NCBI RefSeq assembly: GCF_014652535.1 | Contig: NZ_BMYZ01000003.1 | Coordinates: 186,001 to 250,000, forward strand | Reading direction: 5' to 3' | Length of the DNA: 64,000 nt | Origin: Cellvibrio zantedeschiae | Lineage (GTDB): Bacteria; Pseudomonadota; Gammaproteobacteria; Pseudomonadales; Cellvibrionaceae | In this document: positions 54,798 to 63,621 of the stretch, one piece after another | How the letters are laid out: the number at the start of each line of letters is the position of its first letter | Position numbering within the stretch: the stretch's first letter is position 1 | Notes under the pieces: generated by a model | The model's database searches: none | Told to the model about the DNA's origin: nothing | Seen by the model: only the letters and a program-made list of their open reading frames with translations | Program-made: the position numbers and the translations under genes

Positions 54798-55415
54798 ATG
54801 AAAATTGACAGCAAGAAAGCTTTGGAAAAATTATGTTTGGGTTTGGTTTTTTTCTGTGTACTCACCTCTAATGCGTTTGCGATTATTGTTAATACGATTA
54901 AATATGATGAGTTACAACCCGCAGGTGCAGGTACCGATGGGTTGGGATTTATTTGGCGATTGCAATGGGATGGTGTGGCGGGTGACTTGCTGGCAGTACC
55001 GACCGGCCCCCTACCGGACTCAGAAACCTATTGGGAGAGCCGCGCGCTTTTTTCGGTGCCTGCATCGGGCGACGAACCTACAGTGACTTTTTCTTCCAAA
55101 TTGCACAAGCGCCCGGATGCGCTTGGCCATTTAGGTGATCAGGATAGAACCCAGGCGTTAAATTTTATTACCTTTGAAACAGCGCTTTTTACCAGCACAA
55201 TGGGCGACGGAACCTTTCGCCTCGAGAGTAAGAGTATTGACCATCCTTCCGACTCCGCATTCCATCACAAGGATTTTGTGTTCGTCGATTTTATTAAAGC
55301 CAACGGTCAGTTATTTTTTGAAATGCGGGGCGAGCACGTGTTGGTGAGCGAGTCATCTGCCGTCGCGTTATTTTTATTGGGATTCTTGGGGTTGTTTTCC
55401 CGGCGCTGGCTATAA
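54798..55415 (+). CDS. Secreted protein with PEP-CTERM-like C-terminus
   Basis: A 205-residue protein with a signal peptide (to about NAFA), a beta-rich middle part and a C-terminal tripartite tail: VSESSAVALFLLGFLGLFSRRWL-type, that is a short polar motif, a hydrophobic helix and an Arg-Arg end. PEP-CTERM proteins carry VPEP-helix-RR and are cut by an exosortase; here the VPEP is replaced by VSES. No exosortase is in the window. GGGAGAGGGAA before the ATG is a strong RBS. Function unknown. Confidence 0.75.
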   Translation: MKIDSKKALEKLCLGLVFFCVLTSNAFAIIVNTIKYDELQPAGAGTDGLGFIWRLQWDGVAGDLLAVPTGPLPDSETYWESRALFSVPASGDEPTVTFSSKLHKRPDALGHLGDQDRTQALNFITFETALFTSTMGDGTFRLESKSIDHPSDSAFHHKDFVFVDFIKANGQLFFEMRGEHVLVSESSAVALFLLGFLGLFSRRWL

Positions 55416-55429
55416 AAATTCCGAGACCA

Positions 55430-55455
55430 AGCCCTGCCTTGGCGGGGCTGTATTT
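55430..55455. terminator. Terminator after PEP-CTERM-like gene
   Basis: AGCCCTGCC-TT-GGCGGGGCT (55430-55449) forms a 9-bp stem with one mismatch, followed by GTATTTTT. It lies between convergent genes. Confidence 0.78.
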
Positions 55456-55462
55456 TTAAGGC

Positions 55463-56344
55463 TTACATCTGGGAAATAAATTTTGAAAGGACTTCAAACT
55501 TTTCTGCATCGTTATCCACAAAGCGAATAACCATTTTTACGGTGCTGGAGTCAGGTCGGTTTTCTCCCGCAATAATACTATGTACATAGCCGTTAACCCG
55601 CGCCAACCCATTGCCCTCACCCATGTCTATATCCACCACCGCTTGTTCAAACAAGCTGGGAAGTTTTTCCGTGCGCTGTAAAGCACAACTCATTAGCTGC
55701 AATGACATTTCACGAATAACACAGGCAAAAATTCGATTATCGGAAAAACGCAGTTGGGCTTGCGCTTTGGGTGTGGATTTAACGGCGGCCACCACAGGCT
55801 TGGCAGTTAGCAAAGGCGAGCCCGTTAAGAGCGCCGCGCTACCATTGCCCGCTGCAGCTGCAGCTTTTGGAGCTACGGCTTCCACGCGGCCAGCAGTGAG
55901 TACATCTATAGAAGCTGCGGCAATACCTTGGGTTGCGGCGCGCGGTGCGGCAGATGAGGGTAATTTGCCAAGCACTTTAAGTTGTTTGTAAACCTTTCTC
56001 AGCAGTTCCTCGGCAGAGAAAGGTTTAGAGAGGTAATCAGAAACACCTGATTGAATGGCCTTAACAATATGATCGCGATCACCGCGGCTGCTGATCATCA
56101 CGAAGGGGGTTTTGGCACCGTTGGGACTGCTGCGCACGTTACGCAGGAATTCTTCGCCGGTCATGAGGGGCATTTCCCAGTCCGACAAAATCATGTCTAT
56201 ATCATTTTGCTTGAAAAGCGCGAGCGCGCGAGCACCATCGGCAGCGTCAAAAATTTCTACGCCGGGAATGCGGTCACGCAACTGTTTTTTAATCATATCG
56301 CGAATGAAGGTTGCGTCGTCCGCGACCAGAATTTTCAAAGCCAT
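55463..56344 (-). CDS. Response regulator with unassigned C-terminal (possibly PilZ-like) domain
   Basis: A 293-residue protein. The receiver domain fills residues 1-122, with the phospho-acceptor Asp in MILSDWEMPLMTG (about 56) and the Lys in YLSKPFS. After an Ala-rich linker (about 125-190) the C-terminal 100 residues (QLRFSDNRIFACVIREMSLQ, MVIRFVDNDAEKFEVLSKFI) have a beta-rich pattern like PilZ but lack the RxxxR and D/NxSxxG c-di-GMP residues. No histidine kinase is adjacent. Output unknown. Confidence 0.82.
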   Translation of the reverse strand: MALKILVADDATFIRDMIKKQLRDRIPGVEIFDAADGARALALFKQNDIDMILSDWEMPLMTGEEFLRNVRSSPNGAKTPFVMISSRGDRDHIVKAIQSGVSDYLSKPFSAEELLRKVYKQLKVLGKLPSSAAPRAATQGIAAASIDVLTAGRVEAVAPKAAAAAGNGSAALLTGSPLLTAKPVVAAVKSTPKAQAQLRFSDNRIFACVIREMSLQLMSCALQRTEKLPSLFEQAVVDIDMGEGNGLARVNGYVHSIIAGENRPDSSTVKMVIRFVDNDAEKFEVLSKFISQM

Positions 56345-56398
56345 GAGCTGAAGTCCTTGTGAGTATCTCTTCAGACTAGCTCAATTTATAGGCTTTGC

Positions 56399-56785
56399 TT
56401 AACGCTGCCGTAAATGACGTATAGGTATATTTACTCTCGCAGGCTCATCATCTTCAAGTGAATAACTGCCCTGAGCGGCTTCAACGGCAATGCGCATCCA
56501 GAAGATTAGCTCGGCGGGGTGCGTGAGAACATCATCCGGTAACTGAAAGAAATGGGAGTCACCGGACTCGATAGTGGAGGGTAAAAAAGCAGTCATGCGC
56601 TTGGCGATATAAAGGCTGCGGGAATAATCGTCGGCCCGAAAATAAAGATGGTCGTTAATGACAATCGCGAACTGTACGCCGTGGTGATAGATCCCGTAGC
56701 CGTTAAAAATACGACGATAGGACACCGGGGCCACGTGGCTCATACTTTCTACTGCATGCAGTAAAAAGTGATTGCTTACCGTCAT
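56399..56785 (-). CDS. TfoX N-terminal domain protein
   Basis: A 128-residue protein of the TfoX/Sxy N-terminal family: VSYRRIFNGYGIYHHGVQFA, DHLYFRADD, FQLPDDVLTHPAELIFWM. It lacks the C-terminal TfoX domain of the competence regulators. The ATG at 56785 has AGGAAAATT upstream. TfoX-N-only proteins are common and not firmly linked to competence. Confidence 0.88.
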   Translation of the reverse strand: MTVSNHFLLHAVESMSHVAPVSYRRIFNGYGIYHHGVQFAIVINDHLYFRADDYSRSLYIAKRMTAFLPSTIESGDSHFFQLPDDVLTHPAELIFWMRIAVEAAQGSYSLEDDEPARVNIPIRHLRQR

Positions 56786-56982
56786 AATTTTCCTGTTTTT
56801 ATAGATGTTATTTTGACTAGAGTGAGACAAAAAATAAGTGGAACTCTATGTCGCAGCCCAAGTGAATGCAACAAGCTTCTAAGAATGAATTTTTTAATAA
56901 GCGAAGCTTAGATGAGTTTTATGGAATATAAAGCCGCAAATGCCAATATTTATAAAAAACTTATCTAACAAACGGGTTTATT

Positions 56983-57756
56983 TTATATTTCTTCCCGCGT
57001 GAACACCCATTCGTACTCGCTCGACAACGCAGAATCAAAGCTGTAACCGGCTACGTCAAATTGTTTGATGGCTTGCGGATCAGTAATTCGATTTTGAATG
57101 ATGTAAGCGCTCATCATGCCGCGCGCTTTTTTAGCAAAGAAGCTAATGATCTTGTATTGACCGTTTTTTTGGTCTTTGAAGATGGGAGTAATAATCTCGG
57201 CTTTTACCAACTTGGGCTTTACTGCGCTGAAGTATTCGTTAGAGGCCAAATTGATCAGCACCTTGGAATCCAGTTCCTTTAACTGTTTGTTGACCGCCTT
57301 TGTAATCCTATCGCCCCAGAATTCGTAAAGGTTTTTGCCGCGCGAGTTGGCGAAACCGGTGCCCATTTCCAAACGGTAGGCTTGCATTAAATCCAGCGGC
57401 CGCAACAGCCCGTAAAGGCCAGACAGGATGCGCAAATGTTGCTGCGCGAACTGGATATCCTCCGCAGAAAAGCGCTCTGCTTGCATACCTGTGTAAACAT
57501 CCCCTTGGAATGCAAATATCGCCTGCTTGGCGTTCGTCGGTTTAAAGGGTGTTTTCCAATTGGCGAAGCGATCAAAATTCAAAAGCCCCAGCTTGTCGCT
57601 AATGCTCATCAGATTTGAAATGTCGTGCGGCGCTAATGCGCGCAACTCGCTAATGAGCAGTTTGGATTCCTTCAGAAAATCTGCTTGTGTGAACTCAGGG
57701 GTCGGCGCAGGCGTTTCAAAATCGAGAGTCTTCGCGGGGGAAATCAATAACAGCAT
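56983..57756 (-). CDS. yaaA: YaaA peroxide-stress protein (DUF328/UPF0246)
   Basis: A 257-residue protein: LLLISPAKTLDFETP at the start, FQGDVYTGMQAE, LRILSGLYGLLRPLDLMQAY and the C-terminal FKDQKNGQYKIISFFAKKARG. In Escherichia coli YaaA lowers free iron under hydrogen peroxide stress; it has a DNA-binding fold. Length is normal. Confidence 0.93.
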   Translation of the reverse strand: MLLLISPAKTLDFETPAPTPEFTQADFLKESKLLISELRALAPHDISNLMSISDKLGLLNFDRFANWKTPFKPTNAKQAIFAFQGDVYTGMQAERFSAEDIQFAQQHLRILSGLYGLLRPLDLMQAYRLEMGTGFANSRGKNLYEFWGDRITKAVNKQLKELDSKVLINLASNEYFSAVKPKLVKAEIITPIFKDQKNGQYKIISFFAKKARGMMSAYIIQNRITDPQAIKQFDVAGYSFDSALSSEYEWVFTREEI

Positions 57757-57799
57757 AGAGTTCTAATCATTAAATTTGGGATTAAAAAAATCGGCGTAA

Positions 57800-58282
57800 T
57801 TATTCCGGCTTTAAAATATCTTGCCACCAATTCAGTGGTGTTTGGCCGTCGATAGGATCATAGACATTGCCGTACATCCAGGTGCTGCGGCCATCTTTGC
57901 CAACGAACTGATTCAATAAATCTTCAAGCACACTAAAACCAACGCTAACGTGTAGGGAATAAACCAGCATACGCGGAGTTTCTACATCCAGATCACCACC
58001 CAGCTTTTCAATTTCTGCGGTTAGGGCATCTGCCAAAAGGCTAATATCATCGCGGCTAAAAACGCGCACACTCAAATTGCCACTGCGTTGGACAATTTCG
58101 AATTCCTGATTGGGAACATCGCAGCGAATGACATCACCGCTGGCGAGGCCTTTGATAAACGCCGGGGATTTAACGAGTTGCATGTGGCCGTTTTCCAATT
58201 CGCGCACATGCATTTTTTCTACAATAGGTTTGCCGTGCGCGCCTAATCCGGCAAAGAGTTCAATCACTTGTAAGGCTTTCAT
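57800..58282 (-). CDS. DUF4265-like protein
   Basis: A 160-residue cytoplasmic protein with the features of DUF4265: ASGDVIRCDVPNQEFEIVQR, SGNLSVRVF and a final NWWQDILKPE. Function unknown. It lies 44 bases upstream of yaaA on the same strand. Confidence 0.7.
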   Translation of the reverse strand: MKALQVIELFAGLGAHGKPIVEKMHVRELENGHMQLVKSPAFIKGLASGDVIRCDVPNQEFEIVQRSGNLSVRVFSRDDISLLADALTAEIEKLGGDLDVETPRMLVYSLHVSVGFSVLEDLLNQFVGKDGRSTWMYGNVYDPIDGQTPLNWWQDILKPE

Positions 58283-58362
58283 TCACAGTCTCGCAGCTTG
58301 GTATTCCAGTTAACTTAGTTTAACGGTGGTTGTGTGGCATTATATCTGAGTTACGCATTCAT

Positions 58363-58420
58363 AATGGGGGTACTGATAATGGTGGTACTAACAATGGTGG
58401 CACTAACAATGGGAGGAACC
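58363..58420 (+). repeat. 15-bp tandem repeats at the start of the M48 peptidase gene
   Basis: Three copies of AATGGTGGTACTAAC with small changes (58363-58377, 58378-58392, 58393-58407), then a partial copy AATGGGAGGAACC that includes the ribosome-binding site GGAGG. Each copy carries an ATG in frame with the gene. Copy-number change would shift extra N-terminal codons or RBS distance without breaking the frame. Confidence 0.85.
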
Positions 58421-59698
58421 ATGAAACATTTAATTCGACTATCTGCCTGCGCGTTGCTTGCCATGAGCATTGTGGGCTGTGCCGTAAACCCGGTGACGGG
58501 CAAAAAAGAAATGATCTTCGATTCAGTCGCGCAAGATATAGAAACTGGAAACCAAAATTATTTGCCGAGCCAGCAATCCCAAGGCGGCCAGTATGTGGTG
58601 GACCCAGGTTTGACGGCCTACGTGAATCAGGTTGGTAAAAAGTTAGCGGCTGTTGTGACTGACGGGCCTAAATTGCCCTACGAGTTTGTGGTCTTGAATA
58701 ACGATGTCCCCAATGCCTGGGCTATGCCTGGCGGCAAGCTGGCAATTAACCGTGGGCTCTTGATTCAACTGGAGGATGAAGCCCAGCTGGCAGCCGTTTT
58801 GGGCCACGAGATTGTCCACGCCGCGGCGCGTCATGGTGCCAGTGCAAAATCCCAACAAATGGTCGTTGGTGCAGGCGCATTATTGGCGGGTGTTGCTATC
58901 GCCAATAAAAAATCCGAATACGGTGCTTTGGCCGTGGGGGCTTTGGCCGTGGGGGCGAATGCCTGGAATTCTAAATACTCACGCGACCATGAAACCCAGT
59001 CCGACATTTACGGCATCAAGTACATGCAAAAAGCCGGCTACGACCCACAAGCCGCCGTAGAATTGCAGGAGTTATTTGTACGCATGGCGGAAAAACAGGA
59101 ACCAAGTTGGTTGGAAGGTTTGTTTGCCAGCCATCCACCTTCACGCGACCGCGTAGCCGCAAACAAAGCTGAAGTTGCCAAGTATCCTAAAGGTGGGGCG
59201 CGCAACAAGGAAGCTTTCCAGCGCGCCTTGTCCCAACTTAAAAAAGACAAAGACGCTTACACCGGTTACCAGGATGCAATGAAAGCTGCAAAAGCCAAGC
59301 AATACGACAAGGCCTTGTCGCTGGCGGATAATTCAATTCAACAGCAACCTAAAGAAACGCTTTTTTGGGAGTTAAAAGGTAAGTTGTTGCTGCAAAAAGA
59401 CCAAAACAAAGAAGCGGTTTCTGCGTTGGATAGGGCTATTAACGCTAACCCAAATTTCTTCCGCCCCTATATTTACCGTGGTATGGCGTATAAGGAGTTA
59501 GGTAATAGCAGCCTTGCAGAGCGCGATTTGGTTGCAAGCCAAAAACTCCTGCCAACTCAGGAAGCTAGCGAACAGTTAGGCGATATAGCGCTCACCAAAG
59601 GTGACCGCGGCACCGCCCGCGCTTACTACGAGCAAGTTGCCGCCGCCGGTGGCGAAGCGGGTGAGCGAGCTAAAGCGAAATTGGCACAATTGCAGTAA
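58421..59698 (+). CDS. M48-family metallopeptidase lipoprotein with TPR repeats (BepA/LoiP-like)
   Basis: A 425-residue protein. From the ATG at 58421 (GGGAGGAACC upstream) there is a lipoprotein signal with lipobox MSIVGCAV. The M48 zinc site is HEIVHAAARHG, with the third ligand region ETQSDIYGIKYM, and SHPPSRDRV follows. The C-terminal third (about 290-425) is TPR (LSLADNSIQQQPKETLFWEL, FRPYIYRGMAYKELGNSSLA). BepA-type enzymes watch over outer-membrane protein assembly. In-frame upstream ATGs inside the repeats are alternatives. Confidence 0.92.
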   Translation: MKHLIRLSACALLAMSIVGCAVNPVTGKKEMIFDSVAQDIETGNQNYLPSQQSQGGQYVVDPGLTAYVNQVGKKLAAVVTDGPKLPYEFVVLNNDVPNAWAMPGGKLAINRGLLIQLEDEAQLAAVLGHEIVHAAARHGASAKSQQMVVGAGALLAGVAIANKKSEYGALAVGALAVGANAWNSKYSRDHETQSDIYGIKYMQKAGYDPQAAVELQELFVRMAEKQEPSWLEGLFASHPPSRDRVAANKAEVAKYPKGGARNKEAFQRALSQLKKDKDAYTGYQDAMKAAKAKQYDKALSLADNSIQQQPKETLFWELKGKLLLQKDQNKEAVSALDRAINANPNFFRPYIYRGMAYKELGNSSLAERDLVASQKLLPTQEASEQLGDIALTKGDRGTARAYYEQVAAAGGEAGERAKAKLAQLQ

Positions 59699-59730
59699 AG
59701 ATTTAGCTGTAAAGATTTAAAAGGAAGTTA

Positions 59731-59769
59731 AAAAAAGCCCGCGTAATCAAAAGTTACGCGGGCTTTTTT
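59731..59769. terminator. Terminator after M48 gene
   Basis: AAAAAAGCCCGCGTAA and TTACGCGGGCTTTTTT form a perfect 16-bp stem with a seven-base loop: a very strong intrinsic terminator. Confidence 0.95.
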
Positions 59770-59802
59770 AGTTCGAACAAATAAGCGCGGAGATTTAACA
59801 AT

Positions 59803-60087
59803 GTGAAACCGCGCGCCAAAACACCGCTACAAACCTTGATTCACCACCAGTTCGAACAAATTGCTCGCAGGCAAACGCGTTCGTCTCCAACTATTTTTTG
59901 CACTTTGTTTTCCCCAGAACGACAGCACTTGCACGCAGGCCTAATGTTGGCTGACGAAACCAGCGCTTGCGTATTATTAATTGGGAAACTCCAACCTCAA
60001 TTGATCAACCAATACTGGATAGCAGTACTACAGGGAGACCTCCTATTTGCCAGTTGGGGGGTTCGCACCGGCTTTCGTACTCTGTAA
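59803..60087 (+). CDS. Possible small protein of unknown function
   Basis: A 94-codon ORF from GTG with GGAG about 10 bases upstream, ending 28 bases before the GH5 gene. No signal peptide or domain is seen (LHAGLMLADETSACVLLIG, INQYWIAVLQGDLLFASWG). The strand and place fit a real gene, but there is no family support; it could be chance. Confidence 0.35.
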   Translation: MKPRAKTPLQTLIHHQFEQIARRQTRSSPTIFCTLFSPERQHLHAGLMLADETSACVLLIGKLQPQLINQYWIAVLQGDLLFASWGVRTGFRTL

Positions 60088-60115
60088 TAACAATAAATTC
60101 TACAGGTACATACAT

Positions 60116-62215
60116 ATGAAAAACTCCAGCCCGGCGGGCGTGCTCGCCCATGTTCCAAAAACCTTACTCGCCTTGGCAGGCTTGGCAGGCTTGGCATTTG
60201 CCAATATCAGCCTTGCGCAAGTTGCCGTTCCCGGCACCATCCAGGCCGAAAGTTACGCCAGCATGAGTGGCGTACAACTTGAAACCACCACCGATACCGG
60301 CGGCGGACAAGATGTCGGTTGGATCGATACCAATGATTGGATGAGTTACAACATCAACGTGGCCAGCGCAGGCTGGTATACCGTGCAATATCGTGTGGCT
60401 TCACCTAACGCGACAGGCCAAGTTGTACTGAGCCAAAACTCTACGGACGTAAGCGCTGTTAGCACCATCCCCAACACTGGCGGTTGGCAGGCGTGGACTA
60501 ACGTGAACTCGCGCGTCTATTTAAATGCAGGTATCCAAAGCCTAGCGGTCTTCGCCAAAACTGGCGGTTTTAATATCAACTGGATCAAGCTCACCGCTGA
60601 ATCCACCCCGATTACAGCTCTGCCTGCTATCAAGCAAAGCGGTCAATACTGGGTTAATGCCAGCGGTGCACGCGTGAACTTGCGCGGCACCAACGTGGGT
60701 AACTGGTTGATTCAGGAATTCTGGATGATGGGCGGTTCCATGACCGGCATCAACGACCAGTGCACGCTCGAATCCAAACTTTCACAACGCTTTGGCAACA
60801 CTGAAAAAGAACGCTTGATGAAAGTCTTCCGCGACAGCTTCATCACCACCCGCGATTTCGATTTAATGAAAGGCATGGGTATGAACGTAGTGCGCATCCC
60901 CTTCTTATATAGTCTCGTCGAAAACGAATATGCGCCTTACACCTTGCGCAGCGACGCTTGGCAGTATTTGGATTGGGCGATTAACGAAGCCGAAAAACGT
61001 GGTATGTATGTGATTCTCGATTTGCACGGCGCAGTCGGTGGCCAAGCTGCCGCGAGCGAACAACACGACGGCTGCATTGGCGCTGCGCAAATGTGGACCA
61101 ACAACACCTACTGGGATCGCACCAAGTGGCTGTGGGATAACATCGCCTCGCGCTACCGTGGCCGTACCGCCATTGCCGCTTACGATTTGTTGAACGAACC
61201 TTGGGGCACAGACGCAACCTCTTTGGCAAACCGTTCTTACGAATTGTTTAACGTAGTGCGCGCGAAAGATCCTGATCACGTAATTCTGTTGCCCGGCCAT
61301 AACAGTGGCATCGATGCCTACGGCAACCCCAACAGCCGCGGCCTCACTAACTCATCATTGTGGATGCACTTCTACCCAGGCTTGTGGGGCTGGAACGACA
61401 CCGCCACTTACGGCGCAGGCCAAGCCAACATGTACGCCAACTGGTTGCACTGCAATCAAAACGGCACGGGTGAAAGTTGTGATTGGAAAACCAAAATCGA
61501 CAATTTGAAAACGCCATTCCTCGTCGGCGAATTCCAACCATGGACATTGATGGGTAGCTACGGCGGCCAAATGACGCGCAAAGCCTACGACATATACAAC
61601 ATGTACGGCTGGGCGGCGACCAACTGGGCTTACAAAACCACATCCAACGCTGGCTCAAATGGCAACACAGATTCGTGGGGCTGGGGCATGGTCCAAAACA
61701 GCAGCAATGGCGGCACCATGAGCAATATTGATGTGAACACCGCAAGCAGCGCGCAAATCGAAAGTTGGTTCCGCTCATTCGCAACGCAACCATTGGTGCG
61801 CAATGAAAACATTGCCTACTGGATGAACTGGAAGCCCACCGTAAACAACCGCGTTGAAGCAGAAATGTTCACCAACCACAGCGGCATTCGCATGGAAACC
61901 ACAACCGATGCAGGCGGCGGTTTTAACGCAGGTAGCACCGACGACAACGATTGGATGAGCTACCCAATCAACATCCCAACCTCCGGCAACTACACCTTCC
62001 AGGTTCGTGTTGCATCACCTTACGCAGGCGGCCAATTAGTGCTGAGTAAAAACGGAGCCGATGTTGGCGTAGTTACAGTACCTAACACCGGCGGCTGGCA
62101 AAACTGGCAAACCGTTTCCATCACCGTCAACTTACAAGCAGGCCAACAAGACCTCGCAATTTTTGTAAGAAAAGGCGGCTGGAATATCAACTGGTGGCAG
62201 TTGAACGCGCAGTAA
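60116..62215 (+). CDS. Secreted GH5 glycoside hydrolase flanked by two CBM6 modules
   Basis: A 699-residue exported enzyme (signal peptide to about SLAQ). Order: CBM6 (about 40-162; IQAESYASMSGVQLE, WIDTNDWMSYNI, NINWIKLTAE), GH5 barrel (about 175-570; acid/base E in YDLLNEPWG near 361, nucleophile E in LVGEFQPW near 472), and a second CBM6 (about 577-699). The barrel start RGTNVGNWLIQEFW and DLHGAVGGQ recall exo-beta-1,3-glucanase-type GH5 more than cellulases. The exact glucan is uncertain. The two CBM6 copies are very similar. Confidence 0.9.
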   Translation: MKNSSPAGVLAHVPKTLLALAGLAGLAFANISLAQVAVPGTIQAESYASMSGVQLETTTDTGGGQDVGWIDTNDWMSYNINVASAGWYTVQYRVASPNATGQVVLSQNSTDVSAVSTIPNTGGWQAWTNVNSRVYLNAGIQSLAVFAKTGGFNINWIKLTAESTPITALPAIKQSGQYWVNASGARVNLRGTNVGNWLIQEFWMMGGSMTGINDQCTLESKLSQRFGNTEKERLMKVFRDSFITTRDFDLMKGMGMNVVRIPFLYSLVENEYAPYTLRSDAWQYLDWAINEAEKRGMYVILDLHGAVGGQAAASEQHDGCIGAAQMWTNNTYWDRTKWLWDNIASRYRGRTAIAAYDLLNEPWGTDATSLANRSYELFNVVRAKDPDHVILLPGHNSGIDAYGNPNSRGLTNSSLWMHFYPGLWGWNDTATYGAGQANMYANWLHCNQNGTGESCDWKTKIDNLKTPFLVGEFQPWTLMGSYGGQMTRKAYDIYNMYGWAATNWAYKTTSNAGSNGNTDSWGWGMVQNSSNGGTMSNIDVNTASSAQIESWFRSFATQPLVRNENIAYWMNWKPTVNNRVEAEMFTNHSGIRMETTTDAGGGFNAGSTDDNDWMSYPINIPTSGNYTFQVRVASPYAGGQLVLSKNGADVGVVTVPNTGGWQNWQTVSITVNLQAGQQDLAIFVRKGGWNINWWQLNAQ

Positions 62216-62239
62216 GATTTAAAATTGTTTGAGAAAAGA

Positions 62240-62276
62240 AAAGCCAGTGCAGAAATGTGCTGGCTTTATTGTTTTT
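62240..62276 (+). terminator. Terminator after GH5 gene
   Basis: AAAGCCAGTGC and GTGCTGGCTTT pair around AGAAAT with a few G-T pairs, followed by ATTGTTTTTT. Confidence 0.8.
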
Positions 62277-62356
62277 TGGGAAGAGTTGGATTTTGGTATC
62301 TGAGAAGGATATAGTCAGGGAGATTTAATAAACAGTTAGCCATATGTAGAGAGCGG

Positions 62357-63076
62357 ATGAAAATATACAAGTTCAAGGATTTAAGGCAGAAAAATACTCA
62401 CAGTCATTTTTTTCAAATCATAGAAGAAAAAAAGATTTGGTGTGCAGCTCCATGCTCCCTAAATGATAGTAGTGAATTTAATTTTTCCATGGACTACACA
62501 CCTTCGGAGAAGACAGCTGCTTTATTGACGGCTACGATTCAAAAATTTGGATCCTTAGCTTTTCCAGCGTACATGACGGCTTCTTATGCCGTCCTCAATA
62601 ATAAAATTGAAGAATATGCAAAACCTGAAGTTGATAAAATTATTGAAAACTGTCGAAAAACAATCGGAGTAACAAGTTTTTCATTATCACAAACTGATCC
62701 TTGGCTATGGGAAACATATGGCGGACAAGGATTTGGTGCCGTTGTTGAATTTGAAATTTCAGATGAGGATCTAGAGGAAACTTATCATTCAGTTACTTAT
62801 TCAAGAGCAAGCGTTTTTCACGTCGATCTTTTCTTGGAAGCTGCATTAGGTAATACTGAAAAAGTTTTTAGAAAAATACTTTGCACAAAAACATTAAAGT
62901 GGAAGCCAGAAATGGAAATACGCTTTCTTGGGAAAACACCCAACATAAATATTCTATTCGATGCCCCAATAACAGGGGTAATAATCGGAGAAAAAGTTTC
63001 CGAACCACTGTCAAAAGAAATAGAAAGAATCTGTATAGAAAATAATATTATGACACATTTTAAAAATACAAAATAA
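62357..63076 (+). CDS. DUF2971 family protein
   Basis: A 239-residue protein. The start MKIYKFKDLRQKNTH and WCAAPCSLNDSSEFN, then SLSQTDPWLWETYGGQGFGA, are typical of DUF2971, a family often found in variable regions and near mobile or defence genes; no activity is known. The base composition is distinctly more AT-rich than the GH5 gene next to it, which suggests acquisition. Confidence 0.82.
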   Translation: MKIYKFKDLRQKNTHSHFFQIIEEKKIWCAAPCSLNDSSEFNFSMDYTPSEKTAALLTATIQKFGSLAFPAYMTASYAVLNNKIEEYAKPEVDKIIENCRKTIGVTSFSLSQTDPWLWETYGGQGFGAVVEFEISDEDLEETYHSVTYSRASVFHVDLFLEAALGNTEKVFRKILCTKTLKWKPEMEIRFLGKTPNINILFDAPITGVIIGEKVSEPLSKEIERICIENNIMTHFKNTK

Positions 63077-63206
63077 CAAAGCCATGTAGTGCTGGTTAGC
63101 CACAAAATGGCGTAACCCGCGAATTTTAACTCTTTAATTGCTCGCTAGGCGAGAACCCACCTTAATGGAGCTCCAGCTCCTAAAAAACTTAGCAAGGGAA
63201 TATGTC

Positions 63207-63590
63207 ATGACAACAGAAAACAATAAAAACATTCAAAATTTAAGCCGAACCAAAAAAATTATTGCTGGGTGTTTGTGGGGTGCAGGAGGCTATCTATTCT
63301 ATGGTTTATCCAAAATCATCCCGCAATTCCAAGAAACGTTTAATTCGTTTGGAGTGCAACTGCCTACGCTTACGAATATATCTTTGACTTTGGCACCGAG
63401 CTATAAGCTCATAGCGTATTTTTGCATTGTTCCCGTACTATTTATTTTCGGCTTAGGCGAGTTTTCGTTTAAAGGCCAAAGGTTATATTTCAAAATAACG
63501 CTTATAGCCTTCTTTTCCATGGTCTTTTATTTTTTCCTATCGTTAATTTCACTGTACTTACCAATTTTTACCTTAGGACAAGTCGTATAA
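63207..63590 (+). CDS. Small membrane protein of unknown function
   Basis: About 127 residues with three likely membrane helices (GCLWGAGGYLFYGLSKII; LIAYFCIVPVLFIFGLG; ITLIAFFSMVFYFFLSLISL). The ATG at 63207 has AAGGGA upstream; the frame is open from 63138. AT-rich like its neighbours. No family recognised. Confidence 0.65.
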   Translation: MTTENNKNIQNLSRTKKIIAGCLWGAGGYLFYGLSKIIPQFQETFNSFGVQLPTLTNISLTLAPSYKLIAYFCIVPVLFIFGLGEFSFKGQRLYFKITLIAFFSMVFYFFLSLISLYLPIFTLGQVV

Positions 63591-63621
63591 AAACTTAAAG
63601 ACAACCCTGAGCTTGGTTATC

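Noticed and set aside
58363-58420. Repeat array considered as a CRISPR
   Set aside because: The units are 15 bases, directly adjacent, without spacers, and merge into a ribosome-binding site.
63080-63160. Possible integron attC site before the small membrane protein
   Set aside because: GTTAGCC and GTAACCC were looked at, but the core GTTRRRY/RYYYAAC pairs and matching arms are not there.
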